Of a DNA stretch of 64,000 nt, positions 1-12,146 are shown in pieces. Positions within the stretch are counted from its first letter, which is position 1. Each line of letters begins with the position of its first letter. The DNA is from Spirogloea muscicola (taxonomy: Eukaryota > Streptophyta > Zygnematophyceae > Spirogloeales > Spirogloeaceae). The notes under the pieces were generated by a model, which ran no database searches, was not told the DNA's origin, and worked only from the letters and a program-made list of their open reading frames with translations. The translations under genes were made by a program, and so were the position numbers. The DNA lies in contig WELB01000018.1 of assembly GCA_009602725.1 (NCBI GenBank), positions 181,446-245,445 of the forward strand. The letters are read 5' to 3'.

Positions 1-213
1 GCGCCGCGCCTCTCGCGGCGCCTCGCCCGCCGCAGCCCCGCGCGACGGCGCCGGCTCGCTGCAGCTGCAGGCCTCCGGTCGCGGGGCTCATCTGCAGTGC
101 GCTCGGCTTCGGAGACGGATCCTGCCGGAAAGCCGCGGAGCTCGCCGCCAGCCGCTCTCGCACCTCCTTCAGCCTGCGCTCCCAGCCGCGCCGGTGCAGG
201 ATCTCGAAGAAGT
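1..213 (-). CDS. Possible exon of an unidentified gene cut by the left edge
   Basis: On the minus strand an open frame runs from a possible acceptor (CAG-like, near 213) to the window edge without a stop. It begins YFFEILHRRGWERRLKEVRE and then becomes Ala/Gly/Arg-rich. The start looks like a charged helix rather than random GC-rich translation, but I recognise no family. The plus strand is also open here, so the coding strand is not certain. Composition (GC-rich) matches the exons elsewhere in the window. Confidence 0.25.
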
Positions 214-3100
214 ACTGTCACCAGCACTCTCGATGACGATGCAGAGCGCACTCCTGCCGTCGTCGGTGGCGCACGCGGCTGTGGCAGGCTGGTGCGCGTG
301 CGCGCCTCTGGCTGGCCACACGCCCTCCTCTCCAAGTGCCGCGACGAGCCCTGGAGTTGCGCTGCACCAGCCTGGACGACCGAGGTCGGCACGCTTAGCT
401 TGCGGTTATGCTCCTCTCTTGCCAGCCTTGCTCGGGCATGCCGAGCCAGCATCGTCATTGAAGGAGTAGCAGTCTTCAGGCCTGACGGCTCAGATGTCGC
501 TTGGCAGGCAGCACCAGCTTCATGTGACGGCAGGCAACATGGCCGCCGCCACCAGATTCAAGCTGGAGCGGCTGCAGCGTCCCTTCACGAGGCTGCAGGG
601 CCTTTGCGCCCTGCCCGCTCAAGCGATGAGGACCTCCATGGGCCGTCTGGTGAAGGGCGTCAACTTCAGCGTCAGAGGCTGCGTGCACGCGATCAACATG
701 GCAGGACGCTCAGTCGCCCTGGCAGCCACGTCTGCTGCTAGTACGCTCAGCCAGCCGCAGCACCGACAGGCTCAGTGCCTGCCGGCGCTGCGGCGGTCAT
801 CTACGCAGCCTTCCGAGTGTCCCACAGGCATGACAGCCGCAGATCAAAAAGTATGTCTGCGATGCAGCTGGCACAAGAGCAGGTCGCCTGCTGCTTTGAG
901 GTAAGACCAACGTGGCTGTCTTCACCGTGAGTTGGCAGACGGCTCACGTACTCGTGGGAGCTGTCAGGTGCATGCTGGCATCGAGGACTAGTCATCTGTT
1001 GGAGTGAATTCCATGCCTTCCTTGGTCTGCATCACTACTAGCAGCCCTGCAGCTCTACTTGGTGCTCACCATTGCGCTTTCTATCAGTCAGCATGGGTAC
1101 CCGACCCCAGTCCTGAATGCGTCTAGAGACTATGGGATCAACTACCGACGGGTCTTGCCTCGGTGGAAACGAGTCGTGAGATAGCTTCATGCTGACCGAG
1201 ATAAGCTTGCTGGCAGCCTTGCCACCACCTTTTAACAGTGACGTCAAGCTTGGGTGTTCAATATGATGAAGGTCAAATGCCACTGGGACGAAGTTGCAAG
1301 ATGATGAAGACAAGTTCCTCCTTGTGAGCCGGAGAACTCAGAAGAGAGCTCAGATCAAATCCAGACCCGATCTTGTCAGCGGCTGCGAGATACAAGTTTC
1401 AGACAGCATGGCAGAGCCTGTCAGCGCTAGACTGGAAGAACGCAGGCAGGATACATCTAGTGTCCGTAAATTAGCTGAGACCCCTTTGCTAACACCATTC
1501 CAGGCAGACTGTCATCTTGCTTGGAGTGAGGGACAAAGTCAGCCAGATTACAAGATGCATTGGAAAAGTTGCTCTTCAAAGACTTCGCATGAGGTGGGAC
1601 TGTCCCTCCTGGCCAGAGCGTTGTCAATGGTGGCACTTTACCACACATTTCTGGAGCCAAGCCTTCCATGCGAGGTTCTGGGCCTTTTCCTGACGGGTAA
1701 GCTTTCAAATTGGCAATAGCAAATCCTCCTCAATTCCTCGTATATGTATAAGGCATTAACACAACCCTGACAATACCAGCGTACTTATGACGTCTAGTGT
1801 GAAACATTAATCTTCTGATGCAGTCAATAACAGGGTGCATGTTCGTGTATGAATACTCCCAAGATTCATGTGGCTTTAAGCATACAGCCCTATGTACCTG
1901 AACTCACTTTGCCATTATCATCTCGCAGAGTACATTCTAAAGAGTGTGACACAGGAGCAGTGCATCAGAGAGACAAAGATTGCAATCCAACAGCTAACGA
2001 CTCCTGCTCATGAAGAGGTGGCATGCCAGAGCAGCTTTGACTTTGGGCCTGTTCAGGTATGCATACTATTTGACCTTGATTCCTATCAAGCAGATCCACC
2101 GGGATAAAGATCTTGGCAATATAGCCCACCTGCAAACAGGCTAACATCCATCAGGACTGGTCGCAGCTTTTCCGCATCATGTTTAGACCTGCACTTTGGC
2201 ACAAACTATATGCTAGCTATAGTGATATCAATTGGTACTCGAGCGAGCCGTGCTACGTTGGCAGCTCTGACCCATGTGACACATGCTGCAGTCACCAGGA
2301 GGTACTCTACAAACATTTGGATTCACTTCACGGCAGCCTATCCAAACGCTCGACATGTTTTGGCCTGACCTCCAGCCATTAAACTCCTCGAAGCTTGTGA
2401 CAAGTTGCCGGCATGGACTGGCTGCTGGGCTGCTCACATTGGCTGTCCTCTTCCTTGCCCAGAACCAGCTCGATGAGTCAATGGCCTTACTGTCGGCGGC
2501 AATGCTTGTTTATTGGGCAGCCTGACCGGCCCATTAGGCCAATCTACCAACTGGTGCTATCCTGGAATTGCTTTTCCATTCACGACACCTTGTGCCCGCT
2601 CCATAGCCTTATGGTAGCATGTAGCTCAACTGGTAGCACTTATCTCAAGTCTTGAAAAGCACATGTAAGTAGCTTCAAACAGGTAACATTTACCACATCT
2701 ATATAACATGACAATACTATCATAATAGTTGTCTTACCTGGTGCACTGTGGCACCACATGCTTACACATTGCGTATGAACGTGGCAGCTGGTTTTTCGGA
2801 CGTCTATATATGCAGCGCCTAAGACCTTGTCTACTCTTTCCTAGACCTTGCTGACTGCTGGCAGCGCTGCAGGTCGCGCACACAAGAGCTGCAGACAAAT
2901 CAGTGTACGATGCACGTACGCCAGGTGTGAGTGCTATGTCAAAGTGTGGGTGTGGTGCTGGCATAGGTTGACCACTTCGACCAGTTGCATTGCATCCGTC
3001 AGGATCGTGCTGCTCGGCGACGTGAAGACGGGAGGGAGTAGCACAGCTGCACACAGCTGGCAGGATGGGGACCGGGTGCTGGCGAGGCGGAAGGGCCGGC
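214..3100. other. Unassigned region upstream of the receptor-like kinase
   Basis: About 2.9 kb in which I cannot define a gene. A GC-richer patch at 490-750 is open on both strands (for example plus-strand ATG at 541, and a minus frame from 688 to 476), but neither product resembles a known family. From 900 to 2850 the base composition is like that of introns elsewhere in the window. Exons of the ectodomain of the kinase that starts near 3138 could be hidden here. I looked for LxxLxLxxN leucine-rich repeats on the plus strand and saw none that convinced me. Confidence 0.4.
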
Positions 3101-3137
3101 CGAGTAGACGGCGCACCGTCAGCCGGCTTGGCGCTGT

Positions 3138-5470
3138 TTGCGTTGCCACCTATATCAACGGCCATCTCCCCGCCGCTCCAGCCTGCAGCTGGCCAGGCAG
3201 CCCGCCGCCGCCGCCAGCGCCGCCGCCAGCGCCGCCGCCGCCGCCGCCGCCGTCGGCGCCGCCGCCAAAGCTTGGTCGCAGGCCCGACTGGTCCCCTCCC
3301 TCCTCGCCTGCGANTGGCCCAAGCGGCCGCGTGCGGCGCGCAGAGCTTCGGCAGGCGGCGCAGGCGCGCGGAGTGGCAGGCGCGCCGCGGGCGCTCGCGT
3401 CGCGCCTTCCTCCGGCTCCGAAGCACAGCTGGCGGCGGCGGGAGCCGGGGAGCTGACCAGCTTCGCCTACCACGATCTCCAGGTATCGCGCCCCATTGAT
3501 ATGACTACATATGTTGATTCGATCCTCGCTAGCTTGGTCGCGCTGGCAGTCCATCGATCGTATGCTTACTCGGCGCCATGGCTGGCGGCGCGATCCCTGG
3601 AGCTTGGCATTACCTGCGCTTCGCTTGAATCCGGCCAGCTAGTCCGGCCAGCTGTCAGCTGAGCCTATTCGCCGCCTGCTGCAGACCTCCATGGATACCA
3701 TTCACCGCTGCATGGATGCCTGGCTACATAGACACCATCTAGGAGGCTTTGAGTACTGCATGCAGTGAGCTGGCCGGGTCTAAGCATTGGGCACTGTGCG
3801 CAGACTGGCACGGAGGGTTTCAGCAGGAGGACTCACCTCCTGGGGACCTGGATGTACGGCCGTGTTTACAGATGCCACCTGCCCGACGGCCAGGTGGGCA
3901 CACACTCAGCCAGCATGGTACTTTGGAGCAGCTCGCGATCGTCAAGCCAGGCAGATTGCATGCCTGGGGCACCACACTGTCTACAGTACTGGCCAGCATT
4001 TAGCTTCCCAAAGCTCTCGTTGATCAGCTGGACCTGCTCCAGAGGATCATCACAAATGTTCACTCACTGGACTTACAGAGATGAATCAACTCCCCTTCCT
4101 GCAGGGTGTTATGCTTGACGCTCATGAGTGTCTGTAAGTCAGCGAAGCACAGACGGGCTTGCTTCTGCAAGTGTCTCTGGAACCTCAGCTAAGAATCAGT
4201 CACCCTGGCACCCTGCAGGTCGTAGCTGTAACAAGACTGGAGCCAATCAACCTCTCTGCAGCTCTCTGGCCAGTCGACAAGAGCTTCTTCAGCACCATGC
4301 AACGACTGGCGAGCTTGCGTAATCCGAACATTCTCAGACTGAAGGGCTACTGTGTTCATGACCAAGAAAGGCTCCTTGTGCACGAACTCTGCATTGGAGG
4401 TAGCGAAGCGGCATGCCACCGCCACTATTGCTGTTTGGAATCTCCATTGCGCATTGAATTGTTCAGAGCTGGGCGGTGTGAACACTGAGCTAACGATACA
4501 TTAGTAAGAAAGGGATTGCAGAAGTAGGCTAACTGCTGAGCTCCCTTGCGATTATTGCTTGTGAAGGCTCGCTGGAGCATTTGCTACATCCAGCAGCGGG
4601 CTTAGGCATGGAAGGCCTGCTGCTCGGCTTTAATGGTCGACTGCGTGTGGCGCTCGATGTTGCTGAAGCCATTGATGTGCTTCACAGGGTAAACTTCCTA
4701 TGCATTACAACTCCTTTTTGCGTTCCTTTCCTTGTTGATATTGCTCCCAATGCGTTGCAAGCGCTTATTGGCGACCTTAGACGGAGTTGCTTAGCTTCTA
4801 ATGCATTGCAGCGAGTGTGAAAGAACTGGCCGCACGCTCCATGAAGAGAGTGACCGCACTCGCAGTCTGTACCACGATGGAGTCGATAGAGTTTGACTTT
4901 CTTCAAGCATGTCCAATGCCTGTCATTGGCAGAGCACGCCTCCCCTCGTCCATGCAGATATTAGACCTGCGAACATTTTCATCAATGAAGACAACCGAGC
5001 CAAGCTGGGTGGCTACAGTTACCAGCTTCTTCTGAAGCGTGGCATCTACCGGTCCTGGAGCCCATCCCGTTTAGGTAACTCTTGCTCACATTGACAACCA
5101 CGCGAAGACGTGTGTTTTGACTCACTGATGATTAATATCAGTAGCATGTCCCACTACATAGCTTGCAGTCTGGAATGCTAGGTGCTTGAAAGGTTAACTT
5201 CAGGTATACTCGTTGACACCTGCTTCTTTTGCTATACGGCCTTCACTCGCCTGATGGGCAGCTCCAGAGCTTCGCGGCAGCAGTCTGCAGGAGGCCAGCC
5301 CAGCAACCAATGTGTACAGCTACGGCCTATTGCTCCTTGAGCTGCTCACTGGGAGGACGCTGGAGGACATGGGCAAGCCACCAGAGAAGATGAAGGAAGC
5401 ACCAAGTGCACACTTCCCATTCTTGTCAGATCACTGCCAGCTTCTGCAGATGATTGATGCACAGCTGCAG
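3138..5470 (+). CDS. SRF/STRUBBELIG-like receptor kinase domain, probable pseudokinase (partial model)
   Basis: Exons read at about 3138-3482, 3804-3893, 4219-4399, 4567-4688, 4933-5073 and 5262-5470. The first ends in LTSFAYHDLQ, and the next carries TEGFSRRTHLLG then YGRVYRCHLPDGQ, the juxtamembrane and glycine-loop region of plant receptor kinases. Then come VVAVTRLEP, LRNPNILRLKGYCVHDQERL, the catalytic-loop equivalent VHADIRPANIF, an APE motif and NVYSYGLLLLELLTGRTLED. The order and wording match the STRUBBELIG-receptor family. The beta-3 lysine is replaced (AVTRL where AVKRL is expected), HRD reads HAD, DFG reads GGY and the glycine loop is degenerate, so phosphotransfer is unlikely. 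Related family members act as signalling scaffolds at the plasma membrane. The ectodomain, signal peptide and C-terminus were not found. A possible last exon lies near 5605-5670. One N sits at 3314 in the Ala-rich first exon. The family call is fairly secure; the gene ends are not. Confidence 0.72.
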
Positions 5471-6243
5471 GTAATGTCACACGTTCACACTCCAACACAC
5501 ATCCTGTGTATGTCCTGGATCTTACAGGCACACCAACTCTTTGGACTCTGCTGTTTCAATTCTCCACTCTGAGACGTGCGTTGATGCTGCATTGAGCAGA
5601 AGGAGATGGCACCACATGAGTTCAGCACAGTGGCCCACCTTGCGGCCCTTAGCAACTATAGTTGCAAGTCTACTCAAAGACTACAGAAGCAACAGAAGCT
5701 CATCTCTACCTTGTGAATCATGTGTTACTTGGCCATCACCAATCCTAAGCTTCATTTTCATGTGTTAGAGACAATCCAGAGCATCGATAGATATGTCGCA
5801 TATCGTCGCTACCATGCATTCCCTGCAGGTAAAACTATTTGCAGTGCTGATGAATCTGGCAGCTCAACCAAAGACAATGACGAGCATTAAGGGAGGTATT
5901 ACCATCAATGTCACACAGGTGCTTTTGCTAAAACAGCCACCGGCCCCTCTTCAGAGCTATTGTCCAGCTTCCCAGATCCACATTTCAGGAAGGCTGAGGC
6001 CATCACATGACTATCTCTTGTTCATGGATGTGTTGGGCTTAACAAAGTTTCCAACAGCAGCAGTACTTGACCGTATTTAGGCGGGGAGAACTTCATGCCA
6101 ATGGCCCACCTGAAAATGCTCGCCCTAGGCAGGCTTACTAAGTTACCCTTGATCTGCCGGTGCTGTATACATTATGGGAATGTTAGATGCCATCCTGTCT
6201 AACTGGATATACGTCTCTGTGGCTATCGAAGAAATTACAAGGA

Positions 6244-6497
6244 TCCGCACTCGTTGATGATATAAGGAGGCCTGCTGCTGCTAGACTTAGTCTGGCGCGT
6301 GGGTTGCTCTCTACTGGATAGAAAGATCAGAAAGGCAAGGAGAGGGTAAGGTTCTCTTAGTGAAGGTTCTGTCCGCACTCGTTGGTAGTATAAGGAAAGG
6401 AGGCCTGCTGCTGCTAGACTTAGTCTGGCGTGTGGGGCTGCTCTCTACTGGATAGAAAGATCAGAAAGGCAAGGAGAATGTAAGATTCTCTTAGTAA
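6244..6497. repeat. Two-copy tandem duplication, about 128-bp unit
   Basis: Copy 1 is about 6244-6371 and copy 2 about 6372-6497. Both share CCGCACTCGTTG near the start, then AGGCCTGCTGCTGCTAGACT, and then TCTCTACTGGATAGAAAGAT. The copies differ by a few substitutions and small indels, so the duplication is recent but not fresh. No coding frame is conserved between them. Confidence 0.9.
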
Positions 6498-6520
6498 GGT
6501 TCTCTTGTAAGAACCTTACT
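6493..6520. repeat. Perfect 11-bp hairpin at the end of the tandem duplication
   Basis: AGTAAGGTTCT (6493-6503) pairs with AGAACCTTACT (6510-6520) across a 6-nt loop. It lies about 330 bp beyond the stop of the minus-strand SMP/C2 gene and after the plus-strand kinase gene. It could be a 3'-end structure or a chance product of the repeat. Confidence 0.6.
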
Positions 6521-6847
6521 GAGTTCGCATGCACCGATGCTTTTCATGCATAGCACACCCATCTAAGCATCCCACAGTCGAGCTTCGAACAGGCACTCAG
6601 AGTGACCAAGACAAGCAGGTGTTAAAAGTCATTGTTGTCCTGGGTAGGGCTGCTGCCCAGGCTGCTGTCCAGCCTCACGGTTAAGAGTAACCCATGAAAG
6701 GATAAAGGCCTACTGATAATGGGCTACACCCAACATGACTGCTCAAAGATGTCCTATCATATGCAAAGCTCAGGAGCCCCTCGAGTGATGCTCTCAAATG
6801 CTTTTGAGCGTCCAACTTTTAACGGCAGTGGTAAGACCGCTGAAAAT

Positions 6848-9800
6848 TTACTCATACTCATGGCCAGCCACAGCAACATTCCCGCCCTCCTCATTCTTGT
6901 CCGGTTGCTTGCCCCGCCGCTTGGCACCTCCACTCTTTGTTTCCTTGGCACCAGCAGCCTCCTCCTCTTTGCTGACTGTCACTTCCTCCTCCTTTCGCGG
7001 GTTTGCATCTGTGTATGGCTTGTAGACAACATTGATATGCACCTGGCCTCTCACCTTGCTCTCTGGATCCTTGGGGTCACTCTTGAGGTCCAGCCACATG
7101 TCCGCTGGCATGTCGGGCTGAACCTGCAGAATTGCAAGATTGCTCGAGCAGGTGAGAGCTGGCCATATGGAGTCGCAATCAAACATGACGTGTTAATTAC
7201 AAATTTGGCGGCCCTCCATAGCTTTGCATAGCCGAATTGAACTCCGGCGAAGCGAGTCTGCATTGTTGTTCAGCAGAGAAACATGGCCGCGCAAGTAGGT
7301 AGCAAACATTGCAACCAAATCGATGTGCTTACCTGTGACAGTGGCAGTGTCGCAATGCCAATCATCTCTGCCCTCTCCACCCGCTCATCGTCCATCATGC
7401 GGATGGTCAGGCACTGCGACTCAAGGTCTTCGGCCTGCCAGAAGCAAGTTAGTGGTCTCAGCGTCTCTCAGTAGAAAGATGTTGTGGCAGGTTATCTATG
7501 TGAGTCGCAAACACATGCTCGCCAGTCAGTGCGCAAGTGGAAGAGCGAGGAGCCGAGGAGGTCACAGACCTCCACAAAGAAGCCCTCGTTCCAAGTCGGA
7601 GTCTGGTTCTTGTGCTTGGTGGTGCTGCGCTTGATCTTCCCCTGCTTCTGGCGCACATAGATAAGGGCATATGGATCGCAGCTCCCAATGATGTCGGTCT
7701 TGGGAAGCCCCCTTGCCTCAATAAGGGTGACATCAAGCCGCCCAACAGGCCTCAGCTCCAGCCACCTGCAACAGCGTGTACTTTTCTTTCATATTGAGCA
7801 GCAACCGAGCACTGCAAGAGACTTCCATCCATTAACAACGTCGGCTGCCTCATCCATAACACTGCATATGAACCAACAGTCATGGGCTGGGTTGTTTTCT
7901 CACTTGTAGTCGCCAGGCACAATGGGCACCACGATGCGGTTCGGGTACACCAGCATGTCCTCGACTGCGGTTCTGATAATGTTCTGCATGGCCACCAAAG
8001 CTCACAAGACTGCTCAGAAAGCAACAACATTCCAAGCCTTTGTTGCGCAGAAGGCAAAGAATGGCAGACTGGTGAGCCACCGGCTATGCTGAACTCTCTG
8101 GCCAACATTGACAAGCAATGCATTTAGTCAAGGTCAGTACTCACATCAATGAGGCCGTCCAGCCCAGGCAGTCCGGCAAGATTCCCGCCAAGGACATCAA
8201 AGTCAAATTCCACAAGCGGCTGCTCAAGACAGTAGCACCCATGACCAGATAGTGAGCACTGTTAGCATGAATACCGGGGGAGCAAGCTGCGACTTGACCA
8301 ATGAGCGCCAACTTATTTTCTGATGATCGTTAACAGATGAGCGCCTACTGTCTCTTGGCAGTAAATTTGGTGCTCGGAGAGCAGATACCGGCTTGCCCTA
8401 GACAGCACTTTGACAGGACTGGACCTGAACAGTCACTCAATGCTTGTGACAAAGCTGATTCGTAACATTCAAAAGGCATGGCATTGATAGTCAAGCCGCA
8501 GCTCAAGACAGCCTGCAGTGGGTGGGAGTGCATCTGCATCAGCTGGCCTCACCGACTCGCGCAGAGACACAAGGATGGCGCCGATGCCAGGCATGTGCTC
8601 GGTGAGGGGCTTGAAGGCAAGGCGCAGCACGCCATAGAGCCGGATGTCTTTGAGCTTCACTGTGAAGTCGGGGCCTACGAGGGTGTCCAGCGCCAGCACA
8701 GCCTTCTGGTCCCGCCCCTGTCGCCAGTCCACCATCAGCTCCATCACAATCTCGTCAGGGCCTGCCTTCAGGATCTTCACACCTGCACACGTAACAGGAA
8801 GGGTAAAGCATTAGCAGCTGGCCAAGACAGAGCAATGCCAACATCATAACTTGGAGTGCCAAAGGCTTGTGGGGAAGCTCTGTTACTGACCGTCGATACG
8901 GGGCCCATGGTTACCAAGCGTTACACTCTTGAGCTTCATCTTGGCGATGACGCCCATCTTGTACTGGTCCAAGATCGGCTGCACCGTATTCATGAGCAAC
9001 TCCGACGCCGCCCTGTTGACAAAGGGCCAAATCTTGATGATGAACACGTTGAGCCACTTGAGCTGCAGCCATGTGAAAAGCCCACAAGCCAGCAATGTCA
9101 ATGAGCAGTCAGCGGCAGCATCCAGCATCCATAGGCTGAGTCCTGTAACACCCTCTTTTCTCTATTATAACTAACATAAAACCAGTCACGTATCTCTTAG
9201 CAGGCGCTACATATTAAGTAGTACAAAATGCTCAGCCTTCATCTTGATGGCATTGATTACTAGTACTTTTGATGTAGCTCCTGAACTGTTTACAATCAGT
9301 ACAGCGAGTGCTGGATGGCCAAAACAGACTGCAACTTGCCTTGTCGTACTCGGGGAAGTTGATCCAGCTCGGCAGATTCTTCATCTTGAGCAGCGTCTCA
9401 ATGTCTTCCCGCTTCAACGTTGCCAGCTGCTCACGCCTCACCGCCTGCAACCACGCGCATCAATGGTTGCAGCTGAGGAAATCTGCCGAGCCCAAGAAGG
9501 GGCATCAACTCAACTGCGAACGTGTCAGACATGTTCAAAGGAGCAAACATATGCATAAGCGCCGAGTAGTGTTGCAGTGTAGCTCACCCGTCGGTAGCGG
9601 ACGCGGCGCCGGTGGCCCTGCATGAGGAAGTGGAGGAGCATGACGGCGACGCCAGTGATGACGCCCAGTATGATCTGCAGCGTGAAGCTGACGCCCGAGA
9701 TCCAGTAGAGGCCCGACAGCACGGTGGGCGCCGCGCCGAGCGTGCCGGCGAGCACAAAGAACTTCGTCTCCTGGTACACCTCCTTGGCCACGACCATGGG

Positions 9801-10945
9801 GTCGAACGCCGCCGACCCCGTAGGCTCGTCTGGCACGTTGCCTCCCGCCGGTGCTGGAGCGCCGCCCGTTGCTGCTGGAGCGCCCGCTGCTGCCGCGCCC
9901 GGAGCGACTACTGGCGCCCTGGGGTCCCTGGGGTCCACGGGCACGGGGACGCCGCCGCTGCTGAGCGCATAGCGGTTAGCGACTCCCGGTGGCAATGGGC
10001 GCGCCTCGCGCTGCTGGCCTGGGAGAGGCGGCCCCGCCTCTGCCAGACCTGGACCACCCGGCGCTGGGGCCATCGGGCTTCTGTTGCCACCGCTCGGGGT
10101 CGCAGCGCTCGACTGCGGAGCGCTGGAGGTGCGGCCCTGGCGCCAGGCTTTGTCAGCGCCATCGGAGGCCACGCCGCGGCGGCTCGGCATGTCCGTCGGC
10201 GCCGAGGGCCGGCGCTGGGCCTCCACGATGTGGTGCTCTTCGGCGTCCAGGTAGCCTGCGCCCGTGACGCCAACTGCCGATGCCAGCGCGCCCGGCACTG
10301 CCGCTACGGCGCCCATGACGCCGCCGCGGCGGTCGTTGCCGCCGTCGGTGTCGCCGGTGCTCGGCGCGTCCTTCTGAGCACCTCCCACCCCGCCCTGCGG
10401 AGGCGGAGCCCCGCCCCCGACGTCGCTGTTGGGGCCGGGCGTCTGGTTTCCATCGCGGCCGCCGTCGCCCGACGGGCGGCCCGGCTCGGCAAGCTGGTCC
10501 GAGCCGAAGCTCTGGATGCTGGCCTTGGGGACGCCCGCATTGTTGCCGGGGCCGCTGCCGATGCCGCTGTTGTACTGGTCTCCCTGCTGCGACGGCGGCG
10601 CTGACTGCGGGTAGCCGCCCTGAGGGAGCTGCTGCTGCTGCATCTGCGGCGGCGGCGCGGCCAGGCCGTCGACGGGGCGGAGGCGCGCCTCGGGGCCGTC
10701 GGGCACGGGCTTGGTCAGCGGCACGAGGCTGTCGGCGGGGCCGGTGGGCGACGCCGGCGACCGCGCCATGTTGTCGCCGTTCCTCCTCGCCAGAAAGCTG
10801 CTGCCGTCGTCGGCGGCCTTGGCGCCATAGCCGGTGTCCAGGACGAAGCCGGCGCGGTCGTGGCCAGACTTGCCGGCGAGCTCGCCGGCGCCTCCGCCGC
10901 CGGCCTGCGCGGGCTTGACTAGCTGCGCGCCCTGCGGCGGCGGCG
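6848..10945 (-). CDS. Synaptotagmin-like SMP and C2 protein (ER contact-site lipid transfer), 5' end in gap
   Basis: Minus-strand exons: gap to 9588, 9444-9340, 9062-8891, 8782-8553, 8219-8145, 7983-7904, 7765-7570, 7434-7333 and 7123-6848 (stop TAA). A long Gly/Pro/Ala/Gln-rich region is followed by a hydrophobic hairpin (FFVLAGTLGAAPTVLSGLYW and ILGVITGVAVMLLHFLM) with a basic end. Then comes an SMP domain (LPSWINFPEYDK, KWLNVFIIKIWPFVNRAASE, LGNHGPRIDG, VEFDFDVLGG) and one C2 domain (LDVTLIEARGLPKTDIIGSC, NQTPTWNEGFF). Plant synaptotagmins tether the ER to the plasma membrane; single-C2 forms belong to the NTMC2 type 5/6 group. The tail is Lys/Glu-rich. The intron after YDK starts with GC instead of GT. 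The frame is open up to the gap, so the N-terminal extension is at least 400 residues, unusually long for this family. A divergent PLAC8 gene lies beyond the gap. Confidence 0.88.
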
Positions 10946-11824
10946 NNNNNNNNNNNNNNNNNNNNNNNNNNNNNNNNNNNNNNNNNNNNNNNNNNNNNNN
11001 NNNNNNNNNNNNNNNNNNNNNNNNNNNNNNNNNNNNNNNNNNNNNNNNNNNNNNNNNNNNNNNNNNNNNNNNNNNNNNNNNNNNNNNNNNNNNNNNNNNN
11101 NNNNNNNNNNNNNNNNNNNNNNNNNNNNNNNNNNNNNNNNNNNNNNNNNNNNNNNNNNNNNNNNNNNNNNNNNNNNNNNNNNNNNNNNNNNNNNNNNNNN
11201 NNNNNNNNNNNNNNNNNNNNNNNNNNNNNNNNNNNNNNNNNNNNNNNNNNNNNNNNNNNNNNNNNNNNNNNNNNNNNNNNNNNNNNNNNNNNNNNNNNNN
11301 NNNNNNNNNNNNNNNNNNNNNNNNNNNNNNNNNNNNNNNNNNNNNNNNNNNNNNNNNNNNNNNNNNNNNNNNNNNNNNNNNNNNNNNNNNNNNNNNNNNN
11401 NNNNNNNNNNNNNNNNNNNNNNNNNNNNNNNNNNNNNNNNNNNNNNNNNNNNNNNNNNNNNNNNNNNNNNNNNNNNNNNNNNNNNNNNNNNNNNNNNNNN
11501 NNNNNNNNNNNNNNNNNNNNNNNNNNNNNNNNNNNNNNNNNNNNNNNNNNNNNNNNNNNNNNNNNNNNNNNNNNNNNNNNNNNNNNNNNNNNNNNNNNNN
11601 NNNNNNNNNNNNNNNNNNNNNNNNNNNNNNNNNNNNNNNNNNNNNNNNNNNNNNNNNNNNNNNNNNNNNNNNNNNNNNNNNNNNNNNNNNNNNNNNNNNN
11701 NNNNNNNNNNNNNNNNNNNNNNNNNNNNNNNNNNNNNNNNNNNNNNNNNNNNNNNNNNNNNNNNNNNNNNNNNNNNNNNNNNNNNNNNNNNNNNNNNNNN
11801 NNNNNNNNNNNNNNNNNNNNNNNN
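10946..11824. other. Assembly gap (879 Ns)
   Basis: The gap lies between the open 5' exon of the SMP/C2 gene and a (GCC)n/(GGC)n tract at 11825-11890. Short-repeat GC-rich sequence on both sides explains the failed assembly. The start codon and promoter of the minus-strand gene are probably inside it or just to its right. Confidence 0.95.
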
Positions 11825-12146
11825 GCCGCCGCCGCCGCCGCCACCATTGCCAGCGCCGCCGCCGCCGCCGCCGCCGCCGCTACTACCATTGCCAGCGCCG
11901 CCGCGAGCTCTGCGCCAGGCGAGGCTGTCCACGGGAAGTCTTGCGGGAGTTGCTGCGGCGCCGTGCGGCGAGGGTTGCCAGGCAGGCTGATCCCGCCCCC
12001 GCCGCCGTCTCGGCCAGGACGCGCGGGCAGCGGGCCCGCCGCCGCCGCTTCTCCGGAGGCCGGGCCCGCTGCCGCGACGCGCGCCAGCGGAGTCCTGCTA
12101 GCCAGGAGCGCGGAGCTCGGCGGCGCAGGCCCGCGGCGCGGCAGGC

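Larger units (their letters stand above)
5471..6847. other. Convergent spacer between the kinase and the SMP/C2 gene
   Basis: This stretch holds the unresolved 3' end of the kinase gene (an open piece at 5605-5670 may be its last exon), the direct repeat at 6244-6497 and a short hairpin at 6493-6520. I see no other gene. Confidence 0.45.
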
